A DNA stretch of 64,000 nucleotides from Chryseobacterium shigense (GTDB lineage Bacteria; Bacteroidota; Bacteroidia; Flavobacteriales; Weeksellaceae). Under the pieces are notes generated by a model. The model was not told the DNA's origin. It saw only the letters and a list, made by a program, of their open reading frames with translations, and ran no database searches. This document shows, one piece after another, positions 35,532 through 45,312 of this stretch (position 1 is the first letter of the stretch; each line of letters opens with the position of its first letter). The translations under genes were made by a program, and so were the position numbers. The stretch covers positions 721,368 to 785,367 of the forward strand of contig NZ_FTNY01000004.1 in the NCBI RefSeq assembly GCF_900156575.1, given 5' to 3'.

Positions 35532-38375
35532 ATGAAAATATTTTTACTTACTTTTCTTTTGCTGTTGACAGCCATTAATCCGCTTTTCGGCCAAAGAGAC
35601 ACAGAACACTGGTTTGCTCCAATGGCAGCCCGTAGCTCCAATGTAACCTCGCCTCTACAGGCACTTTATTTTTCGACAGACTCTACTACCCCATTCCCCA
35701 TAGAGATCTATAGCAACAATACCCTTCTTGGAACAGTAACCGTTGCTAAAGGAGCTCCCCAAACATTTCAGATCCCTTTGGGAAGCATTATTACCAGTAA
35801 TACCTCTGACCTCTTCGTTCCTGTAAACAAGGGACTTTACACAAAGGGAACGAAACCTTATTTCGCAACCTTCAGATTTTCTGTAACCAGCCATGGTGAA
35901 ATTCTAACCTCTAAGGGAAAAGCCGGAATCGGTAAAAAGTTTTATGCGGTAGTTTCGCCTATAGAAAACCCGGTTGCTGCCCTAAATTTTACTACCGGTA
36001 TTATGGCTACGGAAGACAATACGGTGGTTACGGTTTCAGATTATTCTGCCGACGTCATATTTACGAACGGATGGACAGGAGTAACAAATCCCACTCTAAC
36101 ATTCACGCTTAATAAAGGACAATCCTATATCATTGAAGGAATCGGGGACAAAGCCGGAAATAAAGAAGGTTTCCTCGGTGCAAAAATTGAAGCTGATAAA
36201 CCGATTTCCGTGACCAACGGAAATTTTAACGGCCAGTTTGCGATCATTCCCCCAGGATCTATCTTTGACGGATCTGATATTGTAATGGACCAGTCCGTAC
36301 CAGTAGACAGATTAGGAAATGAATTCGTTCTTGTAAAAGGAAACGGAGACATTAGTGAAAGAATGGAAGATGCTCTGATTGTTGCTACTGAAGGAGGCAC
36401 GCAAGTATTCATTAATAATGGAGCCACCCCGGTAATTACACTAAGCGAGGGAGAAAGCTACAGGGTTAATAAGCTGAACAATACCAATTATATCAATCAG
36501 GGGAATAACCACTTTAATATGTACATTAAAACGACGAAAAATGTTTACGTGTATCAGTTATTAGCAGGTGTTGCAGCAAGTAATGCGACCATAGGATTTA
36601 ATTACATTCCCCCATTGAATTGCTACCTTCCACGAAAAATTGATGAAATAGGAAATATTAACATCTTACCTCCAACAATCAATAATGTAAAACTCAATAT
36701 CCTTACAGAGACAGGTGCTGCTGTTACCGTCAACGGAGGTATTCCTCCAGCTACTCAGGGACCCTATCCGGTATCGGGAACTTCATCATGGGTATCTTAT
36801 TCTGTGCCGAACGTTACGGGAAATGTTACGATCACCTCATCAAAAGCCGTCACTGCAGGAATCTCCGGTGGAAGTGGTGTTGTAGGGTATGGGGGATATT
36901 TTGCCGGATTCTCTTCAATCCCCGTTATTGCTAAACAAACTGGTGACTGTATTCCCGGAATTGTTCTGGAATTAGATGACAGTTTTGACTCTTATCAATG
37001 GTATAAAGACAATGTTCCTATTCCGGGAGCAACCACCAATTCCTATATTCCAACCCAATCTGGAGAATATACTGTAAAAATAACAGTGGGCTCGTGCCCT
37101 GCCATTATAACTCCTGTGTATAAAGTATTTACCTGTCTTGCAGAAACTACATCAAACCAGACGGTATGTGATGGCGTTAAGTTTATTGTTCCAACATTTA
37201 CAAATTCCACCCAGTCCGTAGTTCCCGGGACTGTAACAATCATCACCCCTCCGGTCAATGGTACTGCTGTCATCGACCCCATTACCGGGGTTATAAGTTA
37301 TGCTCCCGCTTTCAATTATGTAGGACCAGATTCTTTCGTTTATAAGTTTTGTGGAAATAATCCTAATTTTACAGACTGCGAGCAAGTGACATTGAATTTA
37401 ACGGTTTCTGAAAGCCCCATTGTTAATAATGCTTCTTTAAGAACTTGCTTTTTAGAAGCTAATCATGCGACAGGATTGTTCAATTTAACCAATGCTACTG
37501 TCACAGCACAGGCAGGAGTTACCAAAAAATATTATCCGTCTCCTACAGATGCCGACAATAATACCAATGAGATTTTAAATCCCACCAATTATATTGCTCC
37601 AACCGGAGTAGCATATGTAAAAGTAATCAATGCAAATGGCTGCTATAGAATTGCAGAAGTTACATTGACCGTTTTGCCACCTGTAAAATCTGCTGTTCTT
37701 GTGGATAAAATCATCTGCGTGGAAGATAAAACAACACTTGATGCCGGTCCTGGATTCAATGGGTATGAATGGAGCACCGGAGCAACTACACAAACGATCC
37801 AGAATGCAGGGGTTGGCACCTATTGGGTAAAGCTAAAAACAGGAGATTGTATCACGCTTCAAACAGTTAAGGTATACGCTTCAGATCAGCCAGTTGTATC
37901 AAACATTGATATTTCGAATACAACAGTCACAATATATGCTATCGGAGGAAATCCTCCATACCAATATTCTATGGATAATATCCAGTGGCAGGATTCAAAT
38001 ATATTCGCAGATGTAGCCAGAGGCACTCCTACAGTGTATGTAAAAGACCACTATAATTGTGAACCTATCAAAGTGGAAATCACCATTCCCAATCTGATTA
38101 ATGCCATTACTCCTAACGGCGATGGTGTAAATGACGTCCTGGATTACTCTCTGTTATCCGGTAAAAAGAATCTGGAGTTTGCTATTTTCGACCGCTATGG
38201 AAGCAAAATCTTTCAGGGCGATAAGACCAATGGCTATAAATGGGACGGAACTTTAGGCGGAAGCAAGAGGGTTTCTACCGGAAATTACTGGTTTGAGATC
38301 CGATGGAATGAGCCTTCCGGTAAACAGACCGCTGTAAAATATACAGGATGGATCCTGGTGAAAGGCAGAGAATAA
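35532..38375 (+). CDS. Giant T9SS type B protein C, IgGFc-binding-like
   Basis: 947 aa, closest relative of B by eye: signal peptide residues 1-19, mature QRDTEHWFAPMA, an N-terminal domain with TEDNTVVTVSDYS, NGNFNGQF and RLGNEFVLVKGNG, an Ig-like module (YQWYKDNVPIPGA), a cadherin-like module, LDAGPGFNGYEWSTGATTQT, an SprB-type repeat and the type B CTD (NAITPNGDGVNDVLDYSL). No extra CDDNFDG modules. Own promoter and terminator, so the duplication unit of B and C includes the terminator. Predicted surface-exposed; ligand unknown. Confidence 0.8.
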   Translation: MKIFLLTFLLLLTAINPLFGQRDTEHWFAPMAARSSNVTSPLQALYFSTDSTTPFPIEIYSNNTLLGTVTVAKGAPQTFQIPLGSIITSNTSDLFVPVNKGLYTKGTKPYFATFRFSVTSHGEILTSKGKAGIGKKFYAVVSPIENPVAALNFTTGIMATEDNTVVTVSDYSADVIFTNGWTGVTNPTLTFTLNKGQSYIIEGIGDKAGNKEGFLGAKIEADKPISVTNGNFNGQFAIIPPGSIFDGSDIVMDQSVPVDRLGNEFVLVKGNGDISERMEDALIVATEGGTQVFINNGATPVITLSEGESYRVNKLNNTNYINQGNNHFNMYIKTTKNVYVYQLLAGVAASNATIGFNYIPPLNCYLPRKIDEIGNINILPPTINNVKLNILTETGAAVTVNGGIPPATQGPYPVSGTSSWVSYSVPNVTGNVTITSSKAVTAGISGGSGVVGYGGYFAGFSSIPVIAKQTGDCIPGIVLELDDSFDSYQWYKDNVPIPGATTNSYIPTQSGEYTVKITVGSCPAIITPVYKVFTCLAETTSNQTVCDGVKFIVPTFTNSTQSVVPGTVTIITPPVNGTAVIDPITGVISYAPAFNYVGPDSFVYKFCGNNPNFTDCEQVTLNLTVSESPIVNNASLRTCFLEANHATGLFNLTNATVTAQAGVTKKYYPSPTDADNNTNEILNPTNYIAPTGVAYVKVINANGCYRIAEVTLTVLPPVKSAVLVDKIICVEDKTTLDAGPGFNGYEWSTGATTQTIQNAGVGTYWVKLKTGDCITLQTVKVYASDQPVVSNIDISNTTVTIYAIGGNPPYQYSMDNIQWQDSNIFADVARGTPTVYVKDHYNCEPIKVEITIPNLINAITPNGDGVNDVLDYSLLSGKKNLEFAIFDRYGSKIFQGDKTNGYKWDGTLGGSKRVSTGNYWFEIRWNEPSGKQTAVKYTGWILVKGRE

Positions 38376-38397
38376 ACATATCGAACTATACGTTTCA

Positions 38398-38427
38398 AAG
38401 CCGCGATTTTAAAATCGCGGCTTTTTT
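38398..38427 (+). terminator. Rho-independent terminator of paralogue C
   Basis: AAGCCGCGATTTT / AAAATCGCGGCTT, then T-run. Core matches the terminator after paralogue B. Confidence 0.87.
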
Positions 38428-38461
38428 ATTACTTTTTCAAGGTATGAATACATTTTATTAT

Positions 38462-38469
38462 TAAATTTG
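38462..38469 (+). promoter_or_regulatory. -7 element of giant paralogue D
   Basis: TAAATTTG, 19 nt before the ATG at 38489. Confidence 0.6.
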
Positions 38470-38488
38470 TGTTAAACCCCTCCACTGA

Positions 38489-41400
38489 ATGAAGAAAATT
38501 TTATCTTTTCTATTTATATTTTGTATTTTCACCTTTACCTTAGCCCAGCTGGACAGAGAGCATTGGTTTGCCCCCATGATGGACAGGAGTGGAGGTCTAA
38601 ATCCATATCAGAAATTATACTTATCAACCAACAGGACAACCAGTTTCCCGGTAAGTATTTATAATAACAACGTGCTTATTGGTACAGTGAACATCAGTAA
38701 AAACAATCCTCAGAAATTTGATGTCCTCAGGAATTATATCATTACGACCAATCAGACAGATCTTTTCACTCCTACTTCCAAAGGATTATATTTAAAAGCA
38801 GAGTTTCCTTTTTATGCTAATTTAAGATTTTCCGTCTTTAATCATGCTGAAATCATCACCTCAAAGGGAATACCTTCCACAGGAAAAAACTTTTACATTG
38901 CCAACGCACCTATTACGGTTGACAACCCTATTTTAAATTTTATGGCCAGCGTTCTTGCTACGGAAGATAATACAACAGTTACTATAAGCGGATACAAACC
39001 GACAGCACAATTTTCAAATGGGACTACAGGAACCACAAATCCTACGATGACCTTTACCCTCAATAAAGGTCAGTCTTATATAATAGACGGTATAGGTTCC
39101 CTCCCCGGAAATTCTGACGCATTGATCGGAGCAAAGATTACCGCCAATAAACCGGTAAATGTCACCAACGGAAATTTCAATGGTCAATATGCCGGAAACA
39201 ACCCTACAAGTTCTGATATTTTAATGGACCAGGCTGTTCCCGTAGAAAGACTGGGAAATGAATTTGCTCTTGTGAAAGGAAACGGAAGCATAGGTTCCAA
39301 TATGGAAGGAGCTATCGTCATCGCAACAGAAGACAACACCCAAATCTTTGTCAACGACGAAATCCCTCCTTTAACCACTTTAAATACAGGACAGTACTTT
39401 GTCATTCCCGATTCGAAATTTAAGGTTCAGGGACTTAATCATTATAACCTTTACCTAAAGACCTCTAAGAATGCTTATGTCTATCAGGTTCTTGCCGGAG
39501 ATTCTGCCTCAGGAAGTGAGGTAGCAACAGGTGGATTTAATTTTATTCCTGCCTTAAACTGTTATCTTCCGAAACAGATTAATGAATTAGGTTTTATCAA
39601 TGAAAACTTTGTTCATTCCAACGTCAACCCCTCCGGAATTCTTAATATACCGACAAAGCTTAACCTGATAACAGAAAGAGGAGCCACGGTTACTGTGAAC
39701 GGAGCCACTCCCCTTCCTGCAACAGGGCCATTCAATATGACAGGTACCAACAGCTGGGTTACCTATGGTATTCCCAACGTAACAGGAACGATCACTGTGA
39801 TTTCTGACAAAGCAATTACAGCGGGAATTAATGCCGGAAGTGACGCCGTAGGATATGGCGGTTTTTTCGCAGGTTTTCCTACACAGCCTGTTATTCTAAG
39901 ATCCGGAGGAACCTGTGTTCCCGGAATCGTGCTTACCGTAGATCCTGTTATTTATGATACCTATCAATGGTTTTTGAACGGAACCCTTATTCCAGGAGCG
40001 ACAGGCGTATCTATTACGCCTACACAGTCCGGATATTACACGTGCTCAGTGACCATGGGAAGATGTGCTCCTCTGGTAACAGAACAATTTAAAGTACTCA
40101 ACTGTACAAGGCTGACTACATCAACCTATAATGTGTGTACCACCCAAACGATCACTCCAGCATTTACAGGCTCCTCACAGACTCCCGTAGCTTCTACAGT
40201 GGCTATTGTTACTCCTCCCGCGTTAGGTACTGTTGCAATAAACCCCGTAACAGGAATTATTACGTATACTGTTAATACACCGGGAACTACGGGAGCCGAC
40301 ACTTTTACCTATACATTTTGCGGAAACGATCCCATATTTCCTGATTGCGAAACAGTAACCGTCAATATCAATATTTTAGCACTTACGGTTAATAATATTA
40401 CGTTGCATGCCTGTAATATCAACGGACAAGGAACATTTAACCTTACTTCGGCCAATGTAACCAACAATTCACCGGTAACCATTACGTATTACCCTACACT
40501 AGCGGATGCCCAGACAGAAAACCCCGGAGCGCTTATCACTACCACAAATTCTTATACCGCTCCTGATGGCACTATTGTCTATGCTGTGGTAAAAAATAAT
40601 TTAGGCTGCAAAAGCATTGCTCAGATCACGCTTTCTCTGTTCAATCTGGCGATAGTACTTAATAATTATAACGGTATATTTTGTGACGATAATTTCGACG
40701 GAACCGTTACTGTTATACTCTCCAATATAACGGGTATTGTTCTCAATAATCCCGGATATTTTACCAATGTCAGATATTACGCTAATCTTTTTGATGCTAA
40801 TGCAGGAAATGCCAATACACTTCCCAACAACTGGAGCTATACCGCTACAACAACAATTTACATCAGAGTGGAATCTCCGGATGGATGCGCGGTGGTGGTA
40901 AAGCCTTTACAGTTCAGTATTGGCGCAAGAATTACTTTGATCACCACAACCGCTGCTACCAATGTCTGCGATGATGATCTGGACGGAATAAAAGCCGTAA
41001 ACCTCGCACAGTTTATCCCGCAGTTTACCATAGACCCGAATGTCACTTATACATTCCATGCAACTTTAGCTGATGCACAAAATAACAATGCCCCTATATC
41101 CGGTACGGTTAACATTACAGGAACGCAGACGTTCTATATCAGATTTCAGAAAAACGGAGTGTGTCCTGAAGTGGGATCCATTAAAATTACAATCAAAATA
41201 CCTAAGAAGTCCGATCTTTTAAAGGATCAGGTGATTTGTCCTAAAGCAACGACAACGCTTGATGCCGGACCTGGATTTGAAAAATATTTATGGAGTACGG
41301 GAGCTACCTCACCCTCTATTTCCAATGTTCCGGCAGGGAGCTATTGGGTTGAACTTACATTCAATGGCTGTGTTTACAAACAGTATGTGACCGTCTCGGA

Positions 41401-41887
41401 ATCACCTACCCCCATGATCACCTCCATAGAAATCAACGGAACTACAGTAACGGTAGGAGCAAGTGGCGGGACACCACCTTATGAATATTCTCTGGATAGT
41501 GTAAGCTGGCAGACTTCAAATGTTTTCACCAATGTACCGAGAGGACCTCATAAAGTTTTTGTGAGAGATTCAAAATTATGTGAGGAAGTAACAAGACCAT
41601 TTGCCATCATCAACCTGATCAATACCATCACTCCAAACGGTGACGGGCACAATGAACAGATCGATTATTCTGCTTTAATGAGCAATACCAATCTTGAATT
41701 CAGAATATTCGACCGCTACGGAGCAGAAATTTTCAGAGGAAGCCCGGACAACCGGTACATCTGGGATGGAAGAATGGGGGGAAGACCTGTCCCTACGGCT
41801 ACGTACTGGTATTTTATCAGCTGGGTTGAATATGGAACTTCTACCTCTGTAAAATACACAAGCTGGCTGCTGGTAAAACATAAATAA
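38489..41887 (+). CDS. Giant T9SS type B protein D, IgGFc-binding-like
   Basis: 1132 aa, signal peptide residues 1-19, mature QLDREHWFAPMM. N-terminal IgGFc-binding-like domain (TEDNTTVTISGYK, NGNFNGQYAG, RLGNEFALVKGNG), Ig-like (YQWFLNGTLIPGA), cadherin-like (TGADTFTYTFCGND), then two extra modules with FCDDNFDG and VCDDDLDG that only A also has, LDAGPGFEKYLWSTGATSP, an SprB-type repeat (SLDSVSWQTSNVF) and a type B CTD from NTITPNGDGHNEQIDYSAL. The module count pairs it with A rather than with its neighbour C. No hairpin terminator follows. Predicted surface protein. Confidence 0.8.
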   Translation: MKKILSFLFIFCIFTFTLAQLDREHWFAPMMDRSGGLNPYQKLYLSTNRTTSFPVSIYNNNVLIGTVNISKNNPQKFDVLRNYIITTNQTDLFTPTSKGLYLKAEFPFYANLRFSVFNHAEIITSKGIPSTGKNFYIANAPITVDNPILNFMASVLATEDNTTVTISGYKPTAQFSNGTTGTTNPTMTFTLNKGQSYIIDGIGSLPGNSDALIGAKITANKPVNVTNGNFNGQYAGNNPTSSDILMDQAVPVERLGNEFALVKGNGSIGSNMEGAIVIATEDNTQIFVNDEIPPLTTLNTGQYFVIPDSKFKVQGLNHYNLYLKTSKNAYVYQVLAGDSASGSEVATGGFNFIPALNCYLPKQINELGFINENFVHSNVNPSGILNIPTKLNLITERGATVTVNGATPLPATGPFNMTGTNSWVTYGIPNVTGTITVISDKAITAGINAGSDAVGYGGFFAGFPTQPVILRSGGTCVPGIVLTVDPVIYDTYQWFLNGTLIPGATGVSITPTQSGYYTCSVTMGRCAPLVTEQFKVLNCTRLTTSTYNVCTTQTITPAFTGSSQTPVASTVAIVTPPALGTVAINPVTGIITYTVNTPGTTGADTFTYTFCGNDPIFPDCETVTVNINILALTVNNITLHACNINGQGTFNLTSANVTNNSPVTITYYPTLADAQTENPGALITTTNSYTAPDGTIVYAVVKNNLGCKSIAQITLSLFNLAIVLNNYNGIFCDDNFDGTVTVILSNITGIVLNNPGYFTNVRYYANLFDANAGNANTLPNNWSYTATTTIYIRVESPDGCAVVVKPLQFSIGARITLITTTAATNVCDDDLDGIKAVNLAQFIPQFTIDPNVTYTFHATLADAQNNNAPISGTVNITGTQTFYIRFQKNGVCPEVGSIKITIKIPKKSDLLKDQVICPKATTTLDAGPGFEKYLWSTGATSPSISNVPAGSYWVELTFNGCVYKQYVTVSESPTPMITSIEINGTTVTVGASGGTPPYEYSLDSVSWQTSNVFTNVPRGPHKVFVRDSKLCEEVTRPFAIINLINTITPNGDGHNEQIDYSALMSNTNLEFRIFDRYGAEIFRGSPDNRYIWDGRMGGRPVPTATYWYFISWVEYGTSTSVKYTSWLLVKHK

Positions 41888-42030
41888 TGACTGATTATTC
41901 GCTTAGATTGACCGATATCCGTCTCATTTTCGTGCATTTATAACATTCATTAACAGTTGGGTCTTAAAGTTTAATATAACTTTAACCTGAGAACATTATC
42001 TTAATCGGTATAAATTGCTGTATTTCTACG

Positions 42031-42038
42031 TAATTTTG
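42031..42038 (+). promoter_or_regulatory. -7 element of the 42049 gene
   Basis: TAATTTTG, only 10 nt before the ATG; a short leader of about 5 nt is implied. Confidence 0.55.
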
Positions 42039-42048
42039 CCCTAATTAT

Positions 42049-42837
42049 ATGAAGAAGCTAATTACCCTTTTGATGCTGGTTTTTCTAGCAAAAGTCAGTG
42101 CACAGATATACAACGGAGAGGTATTTTTAAGAGATAACTCCATTTTATATCTTAATCAGGTTTATGTAACCAATCTGAATACCCAGAAAACTGTTCTTAC
42201 GGATTATAACGGCACTTATAATATCCCTGCAGCTCCTGGTGATGTGATCCGTTTTACCTCTATCGTCACCGAACGAAAAGATGTAAAGCTGACCCCTCAG
42301 ATGATGCAGCAGAAAAATTTAATTGAATTAAAAGTTGCCTACTACGAGATTCAGGAAATTGTACTGACCCGCTTTAAACCTACGGGCAATCTAAGGTATG
42401 ATGTAAATTCTATCCGCAAAGTGGATAAAGGACTGGCAATAAAAAAAGTAATAGGCCTGCCTGAACCGAAAGGTGACGGAACCTCTCCGGAACTTCCGGT
42501 GGCAGGATTGAGGGATGGTGGCCTTACGTTCAGCCTGGAAAGCATCTATGACATCCTTTCGGGAGACAGGAAGAAAAAGCAGCGTTATATGGCTTATGAG
42601 AGAATGAATAATTCGGTATCCCAGATCAAAAATTATCTTGGTAAAGATTATTTTGCAAAGTTCAAGATTCCTGAAAACCTGATCGACAACTTCCTTCAGT
42701 TTGTTTATACGTCCGAAAATATCGAAGCCTATGTACTGGCAGGTAATTTTGAAGCGATAAAAATTCCAATCGAAAAATACCTTCCCATCTATCAGAAAAG
42801 GCTTAAAACCTCAAATCTTCAGGAGGTCATTAAATAA
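42049..42837 (+). CDS. Secreted carboxypeptidase-regulatory-like protein
   Basis: 262-aa exported protein: signal peptide residues 1-18 (ending KVSAQ), then a CarboxypepD_reg-like beta-sandwich of about 80 residues with YNGEVFLRDNSILYLNQVYV, TDYNGTYNIPAAPGDVI and the family ending RKDVKL, as in the N-terminal plug-proximal domains of TonB-dependent receptors and many stand-alone flavobacterial proteins. The remainder (residues 100-262) is a mixed helical region with no domain I recognise. It stands between the giant array and the two-cysteine family and is closed by a terminator. Confidence 0.75.
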   Translation: MKKLITLLMLVFLAKVSAQIYNGEVFLRDNSILYLNQVYVTNLNTQKTVLTDYNGTYNIPAAPGDVIRFTSIVTERKDVKLTPQMMQQKNLIELKVAYYEIQEIVLTRFKPTGNLRYDVNSIRKVDKGLAIKKVIGLPEPKGDGTSPELPVAGLRDGGLTFSLESIYDILSGDRKKKQRYMAYERMNNSVSQIKNYLGKDYFAKFKIPENLIDNFLQFVYTSENIEAYVLAGNFEAIKIPIEKYLPIYQKRLKTSNLQEVIK

Positions 42838-42861
42838 TTTTCCGATATCAAAATTTAAAAA

Positions 42862-42905
42862 AAAATGTATACTATTTAAAATTTATAGTGTACATTTCTT
42901 TTTTA
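42862..42905 (+). terminator. Rho-independent terminator of 42049
   Basis: Stem AAATGTATACTAT / ATAGTGTACATTT (one mismatch) with a 9-nt loop and a T-run. Confidence 0.72.
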
Positions 42906-43041
42906 TTTAAAATATGCTTAATTTCATATCACAATTAAGTGTTTAAAATAAAAACAGCTGTAAATCGTTATTATAGAGAAAAACTAATTGGCTAAACACA
43001 AATTAAGAGAGAACATCAAATCCTTATTTAATATTTTGTCA

Positions 43042-43815
43042 ATGAAAAAATTACTTTTATTTTTTGTTTCTATTCTATGTATGAGTCTGTCTGCCCAAAA
43101 AAAGGGAAAAGACTACAGCAATATTTTAAAAAGTAAGAATATCTACGAAATCAATGCTTTCTTAAGAGATGCGCATCCTGAGGATCCGCGCAGGTCTGTA
43201 CTAAAGCCAAGGGTTATGGAAATGATGACGCAATACATTAAAGAAGCTCATCCCGCTGACCAGAAAGTAAAAGATATGCAGGAAATGCTTGCACTCCTGA
43301 AAAGGCGGCCTTCTACAAAGATCAGTTTTGACGAAATGAATGCGATTATCAAACAGAAACAGATCGCCAAATACAAAGCAGAGCTTGCTGCAAAACAATC
43401 TACAGTCGTCTATACACCGAGCACCTCCCAAAATGCTTTTGTGGTCAATACCTCTGCAAATGCTGCTGTTCCCAATGCAGAAGCCGAAGAGTTCAATATG
43501 CTGATGGCCGTAAATCCGGTAGAGCACAAAAATAAAACGGTAAAAATATTAAATTCGCTTTTCGACAACGACCCCAACAGTAAGGAAAGCATCATTCTCA
43601 TCCAGAATAAATCCGACTGTAATATCATCGTAAGAATGGAAGGCGTGGGAACTACCAAGTACAGGCTTGCTGTGCCTGCTCACGGTGAAAGCTCCATTGT
43701 AATCGATAAAGGACAGTATCTTTTCACCAGCCTGGTCTGCGGAGCCCAGTATGCGTCGCAAAAAACGATTGAAAAAGCCATTATGGTCGCTCTGGGAAGT
43801 TCTGCAATTCCATAA
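43042..43815 (+). CDS. Secreted two-cysteine family protein, paralogue 2
   Basis: 257 aa from the ATG at 43042 (MKKLLLFFVSILCM signal peptide ending LSAQ); an upstream in-frame TTG at 42988 would bury the signal peptide and is rejected. N-terminal region carries the HPEDPRRSVLKPR motif also found in paralogue 3. C-terminal domain: LNSLFDNDPNSKESI, SDCNIIVRM, VPAHGESSIVIDKGQY and LVCGAQYASQKTI with the two conserved cysteines. No known function. Followed by trmB after 97 nt. Confidence 0.75.
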   Translation: MKKLLLFFVSILCMSLSAQKKGKDYSNILKSKNIYEINAFLRDAHPEDPRRSVLKPRVMEMMTQYIKEAHPADQKVKDMQEMLALLKRRPSTKISFDEMNAIIKQKQIAKYKAELAAKQSTVVYTPSTSQNAFVVNTSANAAVPNAEAEEFNMLMAVNPVEHKNKTVKILNSLFDNDPNSKESIILIQNKSDCNIIVRMEGVGTTKYRLAVPAHGESSIVIDKGQYLFTSLVCGAQYASQKTIEKAIMVALGSSAIP

Positions 43816-43883
43816 CCGGGATATAAATACACTCAGTCCATGCCTTTTATGTTTAAAGACAAGGTAGTCTATGTAAAATTCGC

Positions 43884-43891
43884 TATTTTTG
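43884..43891 (+). promoter_or_regulatory. trmB -7 element, fixing the start at 43913
   Basis: TATTTTTG at 43884-43891; the in-frame TTG at 43889 is inside the element, so the ATG at 43913 is the start. Confidence 0.6.
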
Positions 43892-43912
43892 CGGGATTTT
43901 ATAAATGACTCG

Positions 43913-44590
43913 ATGGGCAAAAATAAATTAGCAAGATTCGCTGAAAACAAGATTTTACCAAATGTTATCCAACCTACAAGAGAAGAAGCTTTAAGCGGTA
44001 TTCCCCTGAAAGGAAACTGGAGAAAAGATTTCTTTAAGAACGACAATCCGATTGTGCTGGAGCTTGGTTGTGGAAAAGGAGAATATTCTGTGGGACTTGC
44101 CAAAACATTCCCTGAAAAAAACTTCATAGGAATAGATATCAAAGGAGCAAGATTTTGGTTCGGAGCTAAAGAAGCTGTGGATACCGGCATGAAGAATGTA
44201 GCATTCCTGAGAACACAGATTGAACTGGTAGATTATTTTTTTGCTGAAAATGAAGTTGACGAAATCTGGATCACTTTCCCCGATCCTCAGATCAAATACA
44301 AACGTACAAAACACAGACTGACTCACCCTGACTTTTTAGAGCGATACAAAAAATTCCTGAAACCGGGTGGAATTATCCACTTAAAAACGGATTCAGAGTT
44401 TCTTCACGGCTATACATTAGGCTATCTGCAGGGAGCAGGCTATGAAATAATTTCTGCTCATCACGACATTTACGGTGCTCCTGAATATGATCCCAATACG
44501 GAACACCTGAGAGATATAAAAACCTATTACGAAGAGCTTTTTTCGGCGAAAGGAAAAACAATAACTTATATTAAATTCCGGATAAGCTGA
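43913..44590 (+). CDS. trmB: tRNA (guanine46-N7)-methyltransferase
   Basis: 225-aa Rossmann methyltransferase that makes m7G46 in tRNA. Motif I is VLELGCGKGEYS, motif II FIGIDIKGAR, the active-site region reads ITFPDPQIKYKRTKHRL (the conserved Asp, Pro-Asp-P and R), and HLKTDSEFLHG is the C-terminal conserved block. Start set by the promoter at 43884. It is embedded between two members of an unrelated secreted-protein family, a clear sign that this segment was rearranged or that the family expanded around it. Confidence 0.93.
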   Translation: MGKNKLARFAENKILPNVIQPTREEALSGIPLKGNWRKDFFKNDNPIVLELGCGKGEYSVGLAKTFPEKNFIGIDIKGARFWFGAKEAVDTGMKNVAFLRTQIELVDYFFAENEVDEIWITFPDPQIKYKRTKHRLTHPDFLERYKKFLKPGGIIHLKTDSEFLHGYTLGYLQGAGYEIISAHHDIYGAPEYDPNTEHLRDIKTYYEELFSAKGKTITYIKFRIS

Positions 44591-44611
44591 TGAAATAAAA
44601 ACAACAAATTG

Positions 44612-45307
44612 ATGAAAAAAATTTTAACGACCCTCCTCTTTTTCCTGATTACGGGTTCTGCTACCGCGCAGAAAAAACACAAAGACATCCTGAAAAGCGT
44701 AAACATCGCAGAAATTGAAGAATACCTCAAGAATGCGCATCCCGAAGATCCCAAAAGGAGCGTTCTTAAGCCCAAACTGATTGCCCTGAAGAACTCTGAA
44801 TGGACAAAAGGGGCACAAACGGCTAAACCTATGGAAGCAAGACCTGTTATCACTGATATCCCAAACAGGTTTATGAAAAATTCAAATTCTACTGATGCAG
44901 AGGAGTTTAAAAGACTGATCGCTGAAACCTCCGACCAGCACAAGGAAAAAACGGTAAAACTTCTGAACGCTATGTTTGACGAAGACATTACCCGAAAGGA
45001 AGCCCTACTGCTGTTCAGAAACAATTCGGATTGTAATATCGTACTGAGAATTGAAGGAAAAGACTTCCATAATCTGGCTGTTCCTGCCCACGGAGAGAAT
45101 TTCATTGTCCTCAATAAAGGCTCCTATACGCTGAACAGCAACGTCTGCGACATCAGATACTCTTCTCAAAAAGATATAAAAAAAAGTATATTTGTAGTGA
45201 TTGATAATCCGGGTATACCTAAGTCTGAACCGGATAAAAATCTTGTTAAAGATGATAAAGAAACAGTATCTGTGAAACCTTCAAAAAAGAAAAGATCAAA
45301 AAAATAA
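44612..45307 (+). CDS. Secreted two-cysteine family protein, paralogue 3
   Basis: 231 aa from the ATG at 44612 (a TTG directly before it is rejected). Signal peptide residues 1-17 (ending SATAQ), the HPEDPKRSVLKPK motif shared with paralogue 2, and the C-terminal domain LNAMFDEDITRKEAL, SDCNIVLRI, VPAHGENFIVLNKGSY, NVCDIRYSSQKDI with both cysteines. It ends in a basic tail (KPSKKKRSKK) after the domain. Next gene follows 5 nt later, so cotranscribed with paralogue 4. Confidence 0.75.
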   Translation: MKKILTTLLFFLITGSATAQKKHKDILKSVNIAEIEEYLKNAHPEDPKRSVLKPKLIALKNSEWTKGAQTAKPMEARPVITDIPNRFMKNSNSTDAEEFKRLIAETSDQHKEKTVKLLNAMFDEDITRKEALLLFRNNSDCNIVLRIEGKDFHNLAVPAHGENFIVLNKGSYTLNSNVCDIRYSSQKDIKKSIFVVIDNPGIPKSEPDKNLVKDDKETVSVKPSKKKRSKK

Positions 45308-45312
45308 CCGTT

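Noticed and set aside
42988..43041. N-terminal extension of paralogue 2 from TTG
   Set aside because: Would put the signal peptide inside the protein; the ATG at 43042 is preferred.
43549..44190. Antisense ORF across paralogue 2 and trmB
   Set aside because: Spans two unrelated plus-strand genes that are both clearly real, and has no family.
44566..45114. Antisense ORF in paralogue 3
   Set aside because: The plus-strand gene has a signal peptide and family domain; the antisense frame has neither.
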